A stretch of DNA of 64,000 nt from Rhododendron vialii (GCF_030253575.1 NC_080560.1:43415001-43479000); one strand, 5' to 3'; counted from the first letter of the stretch, positions 1 to 10,282 are shown. Numbers and translations: made by a program. Notes: generated from the letters alone by a model not told the origin.

Positions 1-800
1 TGGCTCGTGTTTAGTTCGATTAAAGCTTAATTAGTTGAGATCGTCTCTTCTCATTAACAAGCTAAATTCGAACATATTTTGAAGGTGGTTCAATTTTCAA
101 ACCAAGCTTGTACGATCCCTAGCTCTACTTGTTCCATTCATTTATCATTCTTAGGGAGTACGTAGTAATAATAGTATAATTATCAAACCAATAATAGAGT
201 TTATAATTAAGTACACTGATTTAAGGTTTTAATGTTTTTCCACTGGTAATATTGCAAAACTTCTCTAGAAAATCGTTTTATACCTTAAAAATATAGCAAT
301 ACATTTCCTTATCTTAGAAAACGTGTCATAGGCCATGTATATTGTATAATGCCGTTTACAGATTTTAAAGAACAAGTAAATGAGGTGTGATTGAGATTGA
401 AATTACTAAGGAGTAATATGGAATTACTCGTGAAAGTATTTTTCTTGATTCCGAGCTTCAATTAGACGATGTAATCGATAACATCATAACACTAGTATAT
501 TTGTTGTAATATCCATTTGGAGAGTTCCGTAATTAGAACGTGGTACAAGTCTGGCCAATTTATTTTTTTGCATAAAAACATAAGCTTACATACGCGACTC
601 ACAGAAAATAGTCCAATCCGTGCTCTCTAACAGGCATCAAACTGGCCTCATCTCATGAGTTACAAAAACTAATTAATTGTGCAAATAATATACTCCTTTA
701 ATTAGCAAGTCTGAGTGTTATTATTATCCTTAATTGGGTGAAGGCTTGCCAAGAAGAAGGTAACTGTGGCAATAAAGTTGGGCAAGGAAGCTACAAGAAG
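1..800. other. AT-rich intergenic DNA, no gene seen
   Basis: No open frame of note and no recognisable protein. The first 130 bases have a degraded pattern of alternating gctcg/aagctt words like the GAGCTC-rich elements elsewhere in the window, so the left edge may cut through an old copy of that family. The rest is AT-rich sequence without visible structure. Confidence 0.5.
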
Positions 801-1180
801 GTAGGCCTGCAAACGATCCGAGCCGCTCGGAGCTCGGCTCGATAACGGCTCGGCTCGGCTCGGTTCAAGACAAAAACGAACGAGCTCGAGCTCGAGTCCT
901 GGGCTCGTTTCATAAACGAGCCGAGCTTGAGCTAGTCGAAACTCGACTCGAATTGGCTCGCGAGCTCGATTATATTATATATATTTATATATATATATTT
1001 TTACATATTTATATTTATTTATATATATTTATATATATTTGTTTCATAAACGAGCCGAGCTCGAGCTCGAGTCCTGCAGCTCGTCACGAGCTCGAGCCCA
1101 GCTCAAGCCAACTAAATTTTTGCCGAGCCGAGCTCGAACACTCTAAAACTCGGCTCGGCTCGGCTCGTTTGCAGCCCTAC
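801..1180. mobile_element. Non-autonomous TIR element rich in GAGCTCG words
   Basis: The ends are inverted repeats: the left end reads gtaggcctgcaaacg and the right end reads cgtttgcagccctac, its complement with one mismatch. Both arms continue with many copies of ggctcg/cgagct, so the whole element can fold on itself, with an AT-rich (tatata) centre. The word ctacaagaa occurs at 791-799 and at 1177-1185 and may be a target duplication overlapping the terminal ctac. No transposase is encoded. Related copies seem present near 56.9 kb and 63.2 kb. The size and an 8-9 bp duplication would suit a hAT-type MITE, but the superfamily is inferred. Confidence 0.65.
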
Positions 1181-1687
1181 AAGAAAGTCAGTACCGTGTC
1201 TAATTGAGCTGGCCTAAGTCACATAATTCGCGTGCGCGAGCGTGAAAAGGGCAAAAAACGTATTCGAGAGGGACAATTGAGAGCGTGAGTGAAGTGCAAA
1301 GATTGAGAACAAGAGCGATAGATATTTTGAAGAATTACTTAACTTAGGGGCTGACTCTATGATTGTCTTCGATCAATTCAAGGCAATAGAATCACCCATG
1401 ACGCGGATCAAAAAAAAAACAAAGAATCACCCATGACTTCTCATCTGGGCCCGAAGATTGCCTTGCTCAAGGCATAGATCTGGGCCCAAATATCTTCGGG
1501 CCATGTTGCAGTTCCAGACTGGATCCAAGACAACTTTAAGAAACCCAGATTTGGACCAAAGGCCAAAGTTTGGAATCCGGGAAAAGAGTTTTTGTTTTAC
1601 TTTTATTCCAAACGAGGCCTTATTAGAGAGGACAGTAGAGAGAGAGAGAGGAATCCCAGATAGGATAGGAGTAAAAAAACAAATCCG
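1181..1687. other. Intergenic / upstream region of the acidic-protein gene
   Basis: No gene seen. The phrase gaatcacccatgac is present twice about 37 bases apart (near 1390 and 1426). An open frame runs from here to 2048 on +, but its composition is promoter/leader-like (GA and CT tracts) and it matches nothing I know. Confidence 0.4.
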
Positions 1688-1720
1688 AAACCCTAGAGAC
1701 CTCACACGCGTGTCACGTGA
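1688..1720 (+). promoter_or_regulatory. Telo-box plus G-box upstream of the acidic-protein gene
   Basis: AAACCCTAG at 1688-1696 is a telo-box, a motif typical of plant housekeeping and translation-gene promoters. The palindrome TCACGTGA at 1713-1720 contains the CACGTG G-box core bound by bZIP and bHLH factors. A CT-rich stretch typical of plant 5' leaders follows at about 1905-1980, before the ATG at 2054. The motifs are seen; their use is inferred. Confidence 0.45.
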
Positions 1721-2053
1721 CCCCGAGGGCGGTGAATGGGAATATAGAGAGGGAGAGGGAGCCGCAAAAGACCTAAAAACAGCACAAAAGAAACAACGAA
1801 TCCCCCCACCACAGCCGTCCGATCAAAGCCAAGTCATCGATCCGCGTCTCTCCGTCATTCAACGGCTCAGATCAAGGTGTTGCAGAGAGCTGAGTCCCTT
1901 CCTCATCTCCCTCTCTCTCTCTCCCCAACCCCTCCTCTCTCTCTCTCTCCTCCCCTGTTTCCTCCCTCCTCCTTCGATTTTCCCTGTTTTTAATTCTAAT
2001 TTTCACTCGGGTTTTCTGTCGGATTTTCTCGACAAAAGTTGTTGCTGAAGAAG

Positions 2054-4740
2054 ATGAAAGGGACGGAGGAAGAGGAGATAATAGATTTGGAGGAGATGCG
2101 TGAAGATGAAGTGGACGACTCCGAGGAGGAAGTAGATGAGGACGGAGAAGACGATGATGACGTGGATGAAGATGACGATGACGAGGAGGAGGAGGAAGAG
2201 GAGGATGTGACGGAGGTGCTGCATAACTCCGGTGGGCCCCCTGTGGTGTCTGTAGATGACGACGAGGACGACGAGGATGACGTGGACGACGACGGCGGCG
2301 ACGACGACGACGATGACGGGGATAGTGACGACGACGACGATGACGACGAGGATCCAGACGAGGAAGTCGAAGAAGAGGTGATTTTGCTCTACAAGCTTTT
2401 GTTTAGTGATTTTTTATGTCTGGATTTGGTTATTTGCTGTTTTTATAGCCTCTTACTAGTTTGTGGTGGATCTTTTTTGCTGTTTTGTTGTTGAAAAATC
2501 TTCTGCTTTGAGTAGATATTTCTTTAGGCAAAGGACAACAGTTTAGCTTGGTGATAAAAAATTTCCTTTTAGGTTCAAGCTATAGGTCCAGATGATTTCA
2601 CAGTTTGCTTATTTTATTTGTATGTTACTTTGCTTTTTAGATCTCTGTGTGCACGCGCACTGTTTTGCTGCAACTCTTCATGAGTAAACGTCTGGTGTCT
2701 ACCTGAATAAGCAGGGGAAGTAGTGTCAAAAGTTGCACAAAGAATGGAAATAATTTAATTTGTCACTCAGGATCGTAGTTTGATATTATCCTTGGTGAAA
2801 GTTCTGTAGATTTGAGAGTCTGTATCGTGGTATTATTGTACTCCCTATTGTGGTGGAATATTTTGTGCCTATGTAAGTCCACATTTTTTTTATGGGTTTA
2901 GTTGGTCACCTTTGGCACTTCCTTCGGTTAGGTAGAAAACCTGTTTCTGAAATATTTCTCTTTAAACATGAGGTGTTGTAAACTACTCAGAGTGTCCATT
3001 GACCTGAATGGATCCTTCGAAGTAAGCTATCTTCCCCATAAAGCACTGGGAAGTCTGGACCCCCTAGTTTGATTCCTCGGTTTCCAACTGGTTCTTCAAG
3101 TTCCTTCTTATTACTGATTCTGCTAAACCCTAGTTTGGTGCTTGCTTTGTCAAATTAATGTTGTTCTTAGAGAGTAGAGACATTCTTGACTCGTGGAGAA
3201 AGTGTGTCTAGGTTCAACCCTTTTCTGATAAAGTAGTTAGGGTTTTAGTAGAGAATTGAAAGATGAATTGGTTGTTACTATGTCCAACGGAGCAATTCTA
3301 CCTATTTAGTCACACGATTCTTTTTTAATTATAAACTTTTTTTTAATATTATGGTTTTTAGTTCATACGTATTGTGTCGTGACTGTGATTGAAGGTCGGT
3401 TTGGTTATTCTAGGTTATTTGCTTATTTGTTTAGTTTGAACACTGAATCAAGACAAGTAGGTGAAGATTCAGAGGCAAGATGAGCAAATAAGTTAATAGG
3501 ATAAAATTTCTCAAACGGGCCCTGAGACACACCCTGGTAGTTATTTCAGTTACTTCTAGTCTTAATTTGCAAACTTTCATGATGTTGACCATCTAAAGAT
3601 AAAAGTTTTAGCTGTTTATTGTGGATGGATGTGTTTGTAACTTACGTTCTGCCATAAATGTTTCCATATCTGCCAGAATGTTGAATCTGTTTATTTTGCC
3701 TCACAACTCACAAGTGTTACGAGTCCTCTAGGCCCCTGGTTTGTTGTAGCAAAGATCAGGTTGATTCAGGAATGTGGTGATGTGAATCGCTTGATTGGGA
3801 CTACTTTCTGCTGCTTTTATACTCCTATATGAATCACCTTCTGTGTTCTTTTTTAGGGTCAAATAATCACCTTCTGCGTTCATCATGTAGTTGACAACTT
3901 GAAGTTAACTAATCAAATAATGGCGCAGTTTTACTGTCCTATTGTGAACTAACAAATCACTGGGTTTGTACTTCTATTTCCACTTACTTTAGTTTGTCCT
4001 CTCGTATATTCTTTTTGGCTACTCCTTGCACAAACATGCATTTTCATAGCTTCTTGTTCTTTTCATAGCTTCTTGTTCTGTCTTCCATCTGTTCTTCCTA
4101 TTTACAAGTGCTCTTTTTGCTAAATGATACATAGGAGGACGTGGGAACAGAGTACCTTGTTCGACCTGTGAGTCGTGCTCAAGACGATGAAGATGGCAGT
4201 GATTTTGAACCAGAAGAGAATGGCGGGGGGGAAGAGTTTGATGAAGAGGATGACGAAGATGATGATGGTGGGAAAGTGGAGGTTCCAGCAAATAGGACGA
4301 GATTGGAGGAAAACGACTCTGGCGGTGATGACGACGACGACGATGGCGGGGAGGATGATGTTTTTGATGAAGAGGATGACGAAGACGATGATGGTGGGAA
4401 AGTTGAGGTTCCAGCAACAAGAAATGGATCAGAGAAAGATGACTCCGGTGATGATGTTGATGCTGGAGATGATGATGGTTTTGATGAAGAGGATGACGAA
4501 GACGATGATGGTGGGAAAGTTGAGGTTCCAGCAACAAGCATGAGATCAAACAATGTCGACTCCGGCGATGATGATGATGATGATGATGGTGGAGAGGATG
4601 ATGTTTTTGATGAAGAGGATGACGAAGATGATGATGGTGGGAAAGTTGAGGTTCCGGCAAAAAGGAAGAGATCGGACAAAGACGACTCTGGCGACGATGA
4701 TGATGGTGGAGAGGATGATGAGAGACCGCCCAAACGATAG
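2054..4740 (+). CDS. Highly acidic nuclear-type protein (prothymosin/VHS3-like), two exons
   Basis: Exon 1 is 2054-2377 and exon 2 is 4135-4740, joined in phase 0 across a 1.76-kb intron, giving about 309 residues. The start is the ATG at 2054 (MKGTEEEEIIDLEEM). Almost all of the protein is Asp/Glu. After the splice comes a non-repetitive block, EDVGTEYLVRPVSRAQDDED, which I associate with plant proteins labelled 'VHS3-like' or prothymosin-like. Then four tandem units share the core FDEEDDEDDDGGKVEVPA. The last unit ends in KRKRS and the protein in ERPPKR, both possible nuclear localisation signals. Such proteins are thought to bind histones or other basic partners, but no function is shown here. 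There are no membrane segments. The names reflect automated annotation of acidic repeats, so the function should be read as unknown. Confidence 0.75.
3394..3521. mobile_element. Possible small MITE in intron 1 of the acidic-protein gene
   Basis: The left end (ggtcggtttgg, then ttatttgcttatttg) is roughly the reverse complement of the right end (gcaaataagttaat, then caaacgggcc). The 128-bp stretch therefore looks like a decayed inverted-repeat element of the ggcccgtttgg type common in plant introns. No clear target duplication is visible. Confidence 0.35.
4231..4711 (+). repeat. Coding minisatellite, four units of 117-126 bp
   Basis: The word atggtgggaaagt recurs at 4265, 4391, 4508 and 4634, so the spacings are 126, 117 and 126 bp, all multiples of three. 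Each unit encodes FDEEDDEDDDGGKVEVPA followed by a variable basic/serine segment and an Asp run. Units differ mainly in the length of the Asp run and in the segment after VEVPA (NRTRLEEN, TRNGSEKD, TSMRSNNV, KRKRSDKD). Confidence 0.85.
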
Positions 4741-4794
4741 GGGTGAAGCTGAATCATGGACAGATTAGGTCAATCTCTTTCTCCCCTCTCAAAT

Positions 4795-4962
4795 CCATAT
4801 TACCTCAAATGAAGAATAGGATGCTTCAAAGTAGCTGTTCTGCTGCCTTCCTGTTAATATTTTGGTCCAGTATCATCTAGTTTACCAATCTTCAGGGTCT
4901 TTAAAACTGTTTAGAGTTAGATCTAGATCTGGTTTGATAAAGGTTAAATAGTTCATCTTTTG
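4795..4962 (+). repeat. Dispersed duplicate, copy A (3' flank of the acidic-protein gene)
   Basis: About 168 bp starting ccatattacctcaaatgaag and ending gttcatcttttg. It is present again at 10111-10282 in the same orientation with only scattered substitutions and short indels. Copy A lies directly downstream of the stop codon at 4740 and is probably transcribed as 3' UTR. Confidence 0.8.
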
Positions 4963-5850
4963 GGTAAATGCTTCTCCTTAGGCATGGGTTCTTCAGTGCT
5001 CTTTTTTGATTCCCAGACTTTGGATGATGGAAGATATTTTTGTGGATTTATTGTTAAGATGTTTTGAGGAAAAATCGATTTCTTGCTGTTGTAGATGGGC
5101 TGGATTTTCAGATGCTTGTATTCCAGTAGGAAGCCAATGGTCCAATATTAACGATGTTGATGTCAACGCTGGTGTCCCAAAGCACTTGGTGTTTAGGTGG
5201 ATTTGATTATTTTTGTGCCTATGTAATATATTCATCAAAGCAAGTTGTCCGAGCTAGACCACTAGCTGGGGCTCCGGGTTAACCCGAGTGATATATTTCC
5301 TTGTGAACTGGAGTCGTGCATAGTTTTAGCTCATGAATTTAGACTCATATGCCATTAGGAGTATTCCTTGTGAGTTGTTTGTTTTCAAGGTTGAGATTGC
5401 GGATTCGAACAGATGGAGCAGTGTGGACAATCTTGGCTGTAATCAAGCTTACTAACCACTCCTTTCTTATGGGGTGCGGGGAAAAAATGCTGGACCTATG
5501 AGGCTATGATGACTTATTATTTGATCAAAACAGGCCAGAATATACTACTCCTGGTACATTAGAAAGTGAATGAGCTGAATAAAGCACAGGAGAGGAAATA
5601 TTTGTTTTCATGTGGAGGAAACATCTATTTGTCTAGAAGACGTCCCCACAGAATTCTCTAATTGGGTCAGCCATGTTAGGCTGTCAGTAGAATTCAAAAT
5701 AAATAAATAAATAATTTATTACGCTATGTCAAAAAAAGAAAACAACAAAAGATAAAAACAAATCAACAAATATACAACCACACCTAAAACAAATACCCAA
5801 ATACATAAACACTCAAATAAATGTGTGGGAATGCGCACACTGGTGGTGTA

Positions 5851-5950
5851 GTATGTGTGAGCCCAATACATTTATGGGAGTATTTTTGCATTTGGATATA
5901 GTGTGTGTGAGCCTAATACGTTTAGGCGAGCATTCGTGCATTTGGGTGTG
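5851..5950 (+). repeat. 50-bp imperfect tandem duplication
   Basis: Two adjacent 50-bp units, 5851-5900 and 5901-5950, both read gtgtgagcc.aatac.ttta and then gcatttgg. They differ at several positions, so the duplication is not recent. No coding sense. Confidence 0.7.
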
Positions 5951-6683
5951 GTTCTAGACTTTTTGAAAACCAATACTCATTGTTCAGTACCTCATCACAG
6001 TTTTCCTGTTATCATGAAAGCCGGTCGCGCCATGATTTTTGGAGATAAAAGCAGCAAGATGAAGGTGAACAACAAGTCGAATGAGTTGAGCGGTAGAATA
6101 TATTCAATATTGGTTTACAAAACTTGATTAGTTTTAGCAATATGTTCAAGAAATCCAACCTCACAAGCTACTAAAATTGATCACAAATCCATCTCGAGTA
6201 CTGAATGCATTTAATATTAATTGTTGAATGAGCTAAGGAGTTGTTTGTCTCAAATTTGGTTGAAATTTCTAACGAGTTCCAAAAAAATGTTCAAGTTGGT
6301 TTGTTTACGTAATCAACCGAACTTGTACGAGCTTTTATCGTGCCGATCATGAGGTCCGTCTATCTCAAGTTGGTTAGTTCATTTATCGCATGACCATGTA
6401 GATCAAGTTAAACATATGAAACCCTTCTATCTTAGTTATCTTGTTTCGAAACCCTGTTAAACGTAACTAATTATGAATATCTTAACAAACTGTGTTATTT
6501 TTGGAAGAAGACTGCCTAAATTATGTGTGAAATCTGTCTATTCGCCTCCTCCATAACAAATATTCTGACCAGTTTGTTATAGTTGAATTCAAAAGTTCAA
6601 TTTGCAGTCACTTTCTTCTTCAAACCAATTGGTATTTTAATGAATAGTCCAGCCCACACAAGGGGACCGTTCGACTCACTGGA

Positions 6684-6694
6684 TCTATAAATAC
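6684..6694 (+). promoter_or_regulatory. TATA box of the PR-10 gene
   Basis: tctataaatac lies about 110 bases before the ATG at 6796. It is followed by a CT/ACT-rich leader (cacttccctcacacc) typical of plant 5' UTRs. Transcription would start near 6715-6725 by normal spacing. The motif is seen; the start site is inferred. Confidence 0.7.
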
Positions 6695-6795
6695 CTCCTC
6701 TACTTCTCACACTTCCCTCACACCAATACCTTCTTACAAACCAATTACTAATACTTCTTATTTCCTATTCTTCCTTCTTCACTTTCCAAACCATC

Positions 6796-7643
6796 ATGGC
6801 CATCACTTACGATATGGAGATCCCTTCCTCAATCCCTGCCCCTAGGATGTTCAAGGCCTTTGTCCTTGACGGTGACAACCTCATCCCCAAGGTTCTGCCA
6901 CAGGCCATCAAGAGTGTCGAAATCCTTGAAGGAGATGGAGGTGTTGGAACCGTCAAGCTCACCACTTTTGGCGAAGGCTAGTATCTATGATTGTTATTCG
7001 TATTCTTCCATTTGACATTTTTATACATGAACAATTGATATTGCTTAGGGCCATCAATTACTGAGTGCCTCGAAAGCTGCATCAATTCTTCTGTTACAGT
7101 TTCTTCTTATGCTTTTGAACCAAAAGTAACTTTTGAAGTTGCTTAAAAGCTAATTTTGTGATGCATTAATTTTGGTACTTTTGGATTTTGATTTTTTAAA
7201 AGATACTTCAATAAACTCTAATGTTGTAACAAACACCGCTTTAGATACGTTCATATGAACTGTTTAGTTGGCCATCTCAATGATAACTTGAATCTACTAC
7301 TGAAGGTAATGTTTCGTTTAAACTAACAGATATTTTTCTAACATATGCAGGCAGCCAACACAAGTGCGTGAAACACAGAGTTGATGCCATCGACAAAGAG
7401 AACTTCACGTACAGCTATAGCATAATCGAAGGTGATGCTTTGATGGGCGTTTTCGAATCGATCTCTTATCACATCAAGATCGTAGCCACCCCTGATGGTG
7501 GATCTATTCTGAAGAACAGGAGCATTTACAAAACCAAAGGAGATGCTCAGGTTTCAGAAGAGGAAATTAAGGCCGGAAAAGAGAAGGCTTCAGGCATTTT
7601 CAAGGCTGTTGAGGCCTACCTCTTGGCTAATCCAGATTGCTAG
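6796..7643 (+). CDS. PR10: PR-10 / Bet v 1-family protein (major allergen type)
   Basis: A two-exon gene encoding about 157 residues, close to the usual 155-160. Exon 1 is 6796-6976 and exon 2 is 7351-7643. The product is a cytosolic ligand-binding START-like fold protein; family members bind flavonoids, cytokinins or other small hydrophobic molecules and are often induced by pathogens. Visible signatures are the glycine-rich loop [10 protein letters not shown] (about residues 45-54), [21 protein letters not shown]-type sequence after the splice, and the C-terminal helix [20 protein letters not shown]. There is no signal peptide. The intron sits at the family's conserved site but appears to start with GC (AAG|GCTAGT); this restores the conserved FGEGSQ junction. 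Using the GT four bases later with a shifted acceptor would give FGEGYQ. A polyadenylation-like aaatcaataa lies near 7761-7770. Confidence 0.93.
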
Positions 7644-8241
7644 AACTCCTGCTGTGTCCTGCGAATCTACATAAAGAACTTGGGATATGAACTCCCATGA
7701 GTGCGGTTTTGTATGATTAGTTAAGAGTACGTGTGGTTTTCAATTGTGTTGTTTGTCCATAAATCAATAAGGAAGACGCTACGGTTGTCTTTCAGTTTCA
7801 CAGGATTGTGCTTGTGAAAGTATCAATGCAAGTCTTGTTAACTTTTTTGTTGAATCATCTTGAACCTTTGATCGAGTAAGATTCTAATCTCTTTAGTAAA
7901 GAGTGAAAAAGCTCCACTTGCCATCAATTCCCGTAACTTGACAAATCCATATCAGTAGTGGCCAACAAATACTTGAATCGCATTCGCTTTCTGAACTCAA
8001 CTATAATTAATCAGTACAGTTGGGCTTTATTTGTTTACAAACTGCCATTGAACACAGTGCATGTGCCGAATACCATAAATTGGGGAATCTACACCTTCAC
8101 TTACTCGTATATAAAAAAATGTTGCAAACAAATTTCGCAACATTTGTAGTTGCAAAACGAATCATCAGCTCTCGTGTACTCAAGTGAACAGATGTATGGT
8201 TTAGTTGCAGCCACCCCTTCGACATTAGTACCCCTTCGACA
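7644..8241. other. 3' flank of the PR-10 gene and spacer
   Basis: The PR-10 3' UTR probably runs to about 7800. Beyond that I see no gene. Near 8214-8250 the phrase ccccttcgacattagta is repeated in tandem, at the end of the doubtful ORF on -. Confidence 0.5.
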
Positions 8242-8757
8242 TTAGTACGTCCTATATCTGGTACACCACGGGACCTCTTCTTCGCCAAAGCCAGTTTGAC
8301 TTGCGATAAAGGATTCGATGAACTCTCTCCTATCCACACATGGCGGAATCTTGACATCTCCTATCATGTCATCCAGAGACTCACTCAGAGCCCGGGAAAT
8401 AGCCTCTGGATCGCTCTCAGAGGGCCTTTGCAAATTTTTGACAACGATGTCCACAACTATGGGAAACACCATCTTCTTCTCCTCCTCCTCCTCTTTGTTG
8501 TGGTGTGCATCCTTCTCTTCAACCATAGAACGGGTGAAACTGACTACCTCATCTATGACCGAGTACTTGACTCTATCAGGTATGTTCACATTGGATGGCT
8601 CCAGATACAGGGCAAACTCGATACCTTTCTTGTCATCCTCAAGCCAAGCACGACGATACTGAGAAAACAAGCGCCTAAATGAATTCAGCACCAGAGTTTT
8701 ATCACCACTAGAGGCCGGGGCACACGCGATGCGTGTGCAAGTCGGATATTTAGACAA
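8242..8757 (-). CDS. Hypothetical protein, probably a gene fragment
   Basis: An uninterrupted 171-codon frame on -. The product looks protein-like in its middle: FRRLFSQYRRAWLEDD, then LYLEPSNVNIPDRVKYSVIDE, a Glu/Lys-rich stretch, and IPPCVDRREFIESFIASQTG near the end. It has no signal peptide or membrane span. I do not recognise the family. The first 16 residues are read from the inverted-repeat end of a MITE (8711-8852), so this start is not the ancestral one. A real gene would need an upstream exon or a start within the first 30 residues, and no good upstream exon is visible. The 3' end lies in a short tandem repeat. It may be a relic of a gene cut by the MITE insertion. I am unsure that it is expressed. 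Confidence 0.3.
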   Translation of the reverse strand: MSKYPTCTRIACAPASSGDKTLVLNSFRRLFSQYRRAWLEDDKKGIEFALYLEPSNVNIPDRVKYSVIDEVVSFTRSMVEEKDAHHNKEEEEEKKMVFPIVVDIVVKNLQRPSESDPEAISRALSESLDDMIGDVKIPPCVDRREFIESFIASQTGFGEEEVPWCTRYRTY

Positions 8758-8852
8758 AATTTGTCAAAATTCAATCAAACAATAAGTGTAAAACATTTGT
8801 ACAAATTTTGTCAAAATCTGACTTACACAGGCATTGCGTATGCCCCGGTTTC
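8711..8852. mobile_element. Palindromic MITE with TA target duplication
   Basis: 142 bp flanked by TA (8709-8710 and 8853-8854). The left end gaggccggggcacacgcgat and the complement of the right end, gaaaccggggcatacgcaat, match over about 36 bases with about seven mismatches. The interior is also nearly self-complementary around acaaaatttgtcaaaat. The TA duplication fits a Tc1/mariner-type MITE, though the end sequence is not the standard Stowaway one. A partial relative follows at 9083. Confidence 0.75.
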
Positions 8853-9082
8853 TAATAGAATGTTAAGGGTAATTCGAGTAGGTAATTATGGGAAATTAAC
8901 GTTTGACACAACGACACTATTTTGTCTATACCAAAGTGCGGAGTGTTTCTTTCAAAGATGCATTGAACCCTTTTTTCTTATGTTAGGACAAAACTGTGTT
9001 ACAATGTACTAATACATAAATTTATACACCAAACATGTGATCTGTGTCACGTTAGTGGATCTAGGTTTCAGTTGATTTGTAA

Positions 9083-9197
9083 GAGGTTGGGGCACATGCG
9101 ATGCGTGTAAAAGTCTTGATTTTGCATTTTTTTTCAAATTCAATCAAACAAATAATAAATGGGAAGATATTGTGCATATTTTGTCAAAATATAATAA
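9083..9197 (+). mobile_element. Partial second copy of the palindromic MITE
   Basis: It starts gaggttggggcacatgcgat, close to the left end of the element at 8711, and continues with the same aattcaatcaaac and ttttgtcaaaat words. The right inverted repeat is missing, so this is a truncated or decayed copy. Confidence 0.6.
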
Positions 9198-9543
9198 TTC
9201 AGAAAAACATACCTCAATTTATAAAAATGAATTCTGTATATATATAATAATAAACATACCTCAATTTGTAAAGATGAATTCTGTATATTTACTCATTAGC
9301 CAAACACGCCTAAGGGAAAGTACATATAGATAGGTTAAAAAAGGAAAGGCCAAAATGCATTGAATCCAACCTATCTTGTTTGTTCCATTTATAATGGAGA
9401 AGGTTGAAAAAAAAGAGACCTCAAAATAGTGCCCTAGACAGCCCAATCAAGCTGGGTATAAAATCCTATTTGATAAAGGAGAGAGAGAGAGAGAGAGAAT
9501 CTAACCATTTTTGGTCGAAGCCTATATATCCTTGCAACAATCC

Positions 9544-9546
<3 letters not shown>

Positions 9547-9578
<32 letters not shown>
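9547..9578. repeat. (GA)n microsatellite
   Basis: A pure gagaga run. A shorter one lies at 9478-9500. Short open frames across it are artefacts of the repeat. Confidence 0.9.
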
Positions 9579-9582
<4 letters not shown>

Positions 9583-9703
9583 GAGTTTTTTTCTTTTTTT
9601 TGGGTTTCCTCAGGTGCCGGCAATAGCAGAGATGGAAAGAGGAAACAATAAGCATGTACAAGAGTTATTTGCAGTTACGTAGTGGAGCAGTTTGTGACTT
9701 TCC

Positions 9704-9706
<3 letters not shown>

Positions 9707-9741
<35 letters not shown>
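9707..9741. repeat. (TA)n microsatellite
   Basis: A pure tatata run of about 35 bases in non-coding DNA. Confidence 0.9.
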
Positions 9742-9746
<5 letters not shown>

Positions 9747-10110
9747 TAGATTGACCTTTTCAATTTTATTACAGAACCTTAGATCCAAAACAACAAAGCC
9801 CTTGAATCCATTGTGTAGATTTTGAGGGCCGGGGGATAATGCTATCATCTTGCCTGCAACTATGACGATGACTAACACCGCTAGCACCCTCCTTCATGTT
9901 GTGTGATCTGCACTACAACGATAAAACACCGAAAAGCAAAAAAACTTTGAATATCAAATTTAACAAAACTAACAACATCGATGGTTTATTATAAAATTAG
10001 CAACAAACTTTGAATCTCAAAATCTTTAATTTATTAGCAAAAAGCTTTGAATCTCAAAAATCGATGATGATTGTCAAGAATCGATGATTTATTAGCACAA
10101 AAATTTGATT

Positions 10111-10282
10111 CCATATTGCATCAAATGAAGAATAGGATGCTTCAAAGTTGCTGTTCTGCTGCCTTCCTGTTCATATTTTGGTCTAGTTTCATCAAGGTTA
10201 CCAATCTTAAATAGGGGTCTTTAAAACTGTTTAAAGTTAGATCTAGGTGTGGTTTGATAAGGTTAAATAGTTTCATCTTTTG
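10111..10282 (+). repeat. Dispersed duplicate, copy B
   Basis: This repeats the 3' flank of the acidic-protein gene (4795-4962), from ccatattgcatcaaatgaag to gtttcatcttttg, with a few substitutions and small indels. No trace of the acidic coding sequence is seen just before it, so only the flank was copied or the rest has been lost. Confidence 0.8.

Larger units (their letters stand above)
4741..6683. other. Intergenic region between the acidic-protein and PR-10 genes
   Basis: It begins with the probable 3' UTR of the acidic-protein gene. It holds one segment also found near 10.1 kb (4795-4962) and a 50-bp tandem pair (5851-5950). Short open frames here match nothing I know and lack coding character. 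The last 200 bases are the PR-10 promoter. Confidence 0.5.

Noticed and set aside
953-1207. 84-codon frame in the GAGCTC element
   Set aside because: It reads across AT repeats and an inverted repeat; it is low-complexity without protein sense.
1458-2048. 196-codon frame on + upstream of the acidic-protein gene
   Set aside because: Composition is that of a promoter and CT-rich leader, it contains the G-box and telo-box, and no family is recognised.
4019-4757. Long poly-Ser and poly-His frames on - and poly-Met frames on + across the acidic gene
   Set aside because: They are other-frame readings of gatgat-type repeats; the acidic frame alone continues a spliced exon and has a recognisable ending.
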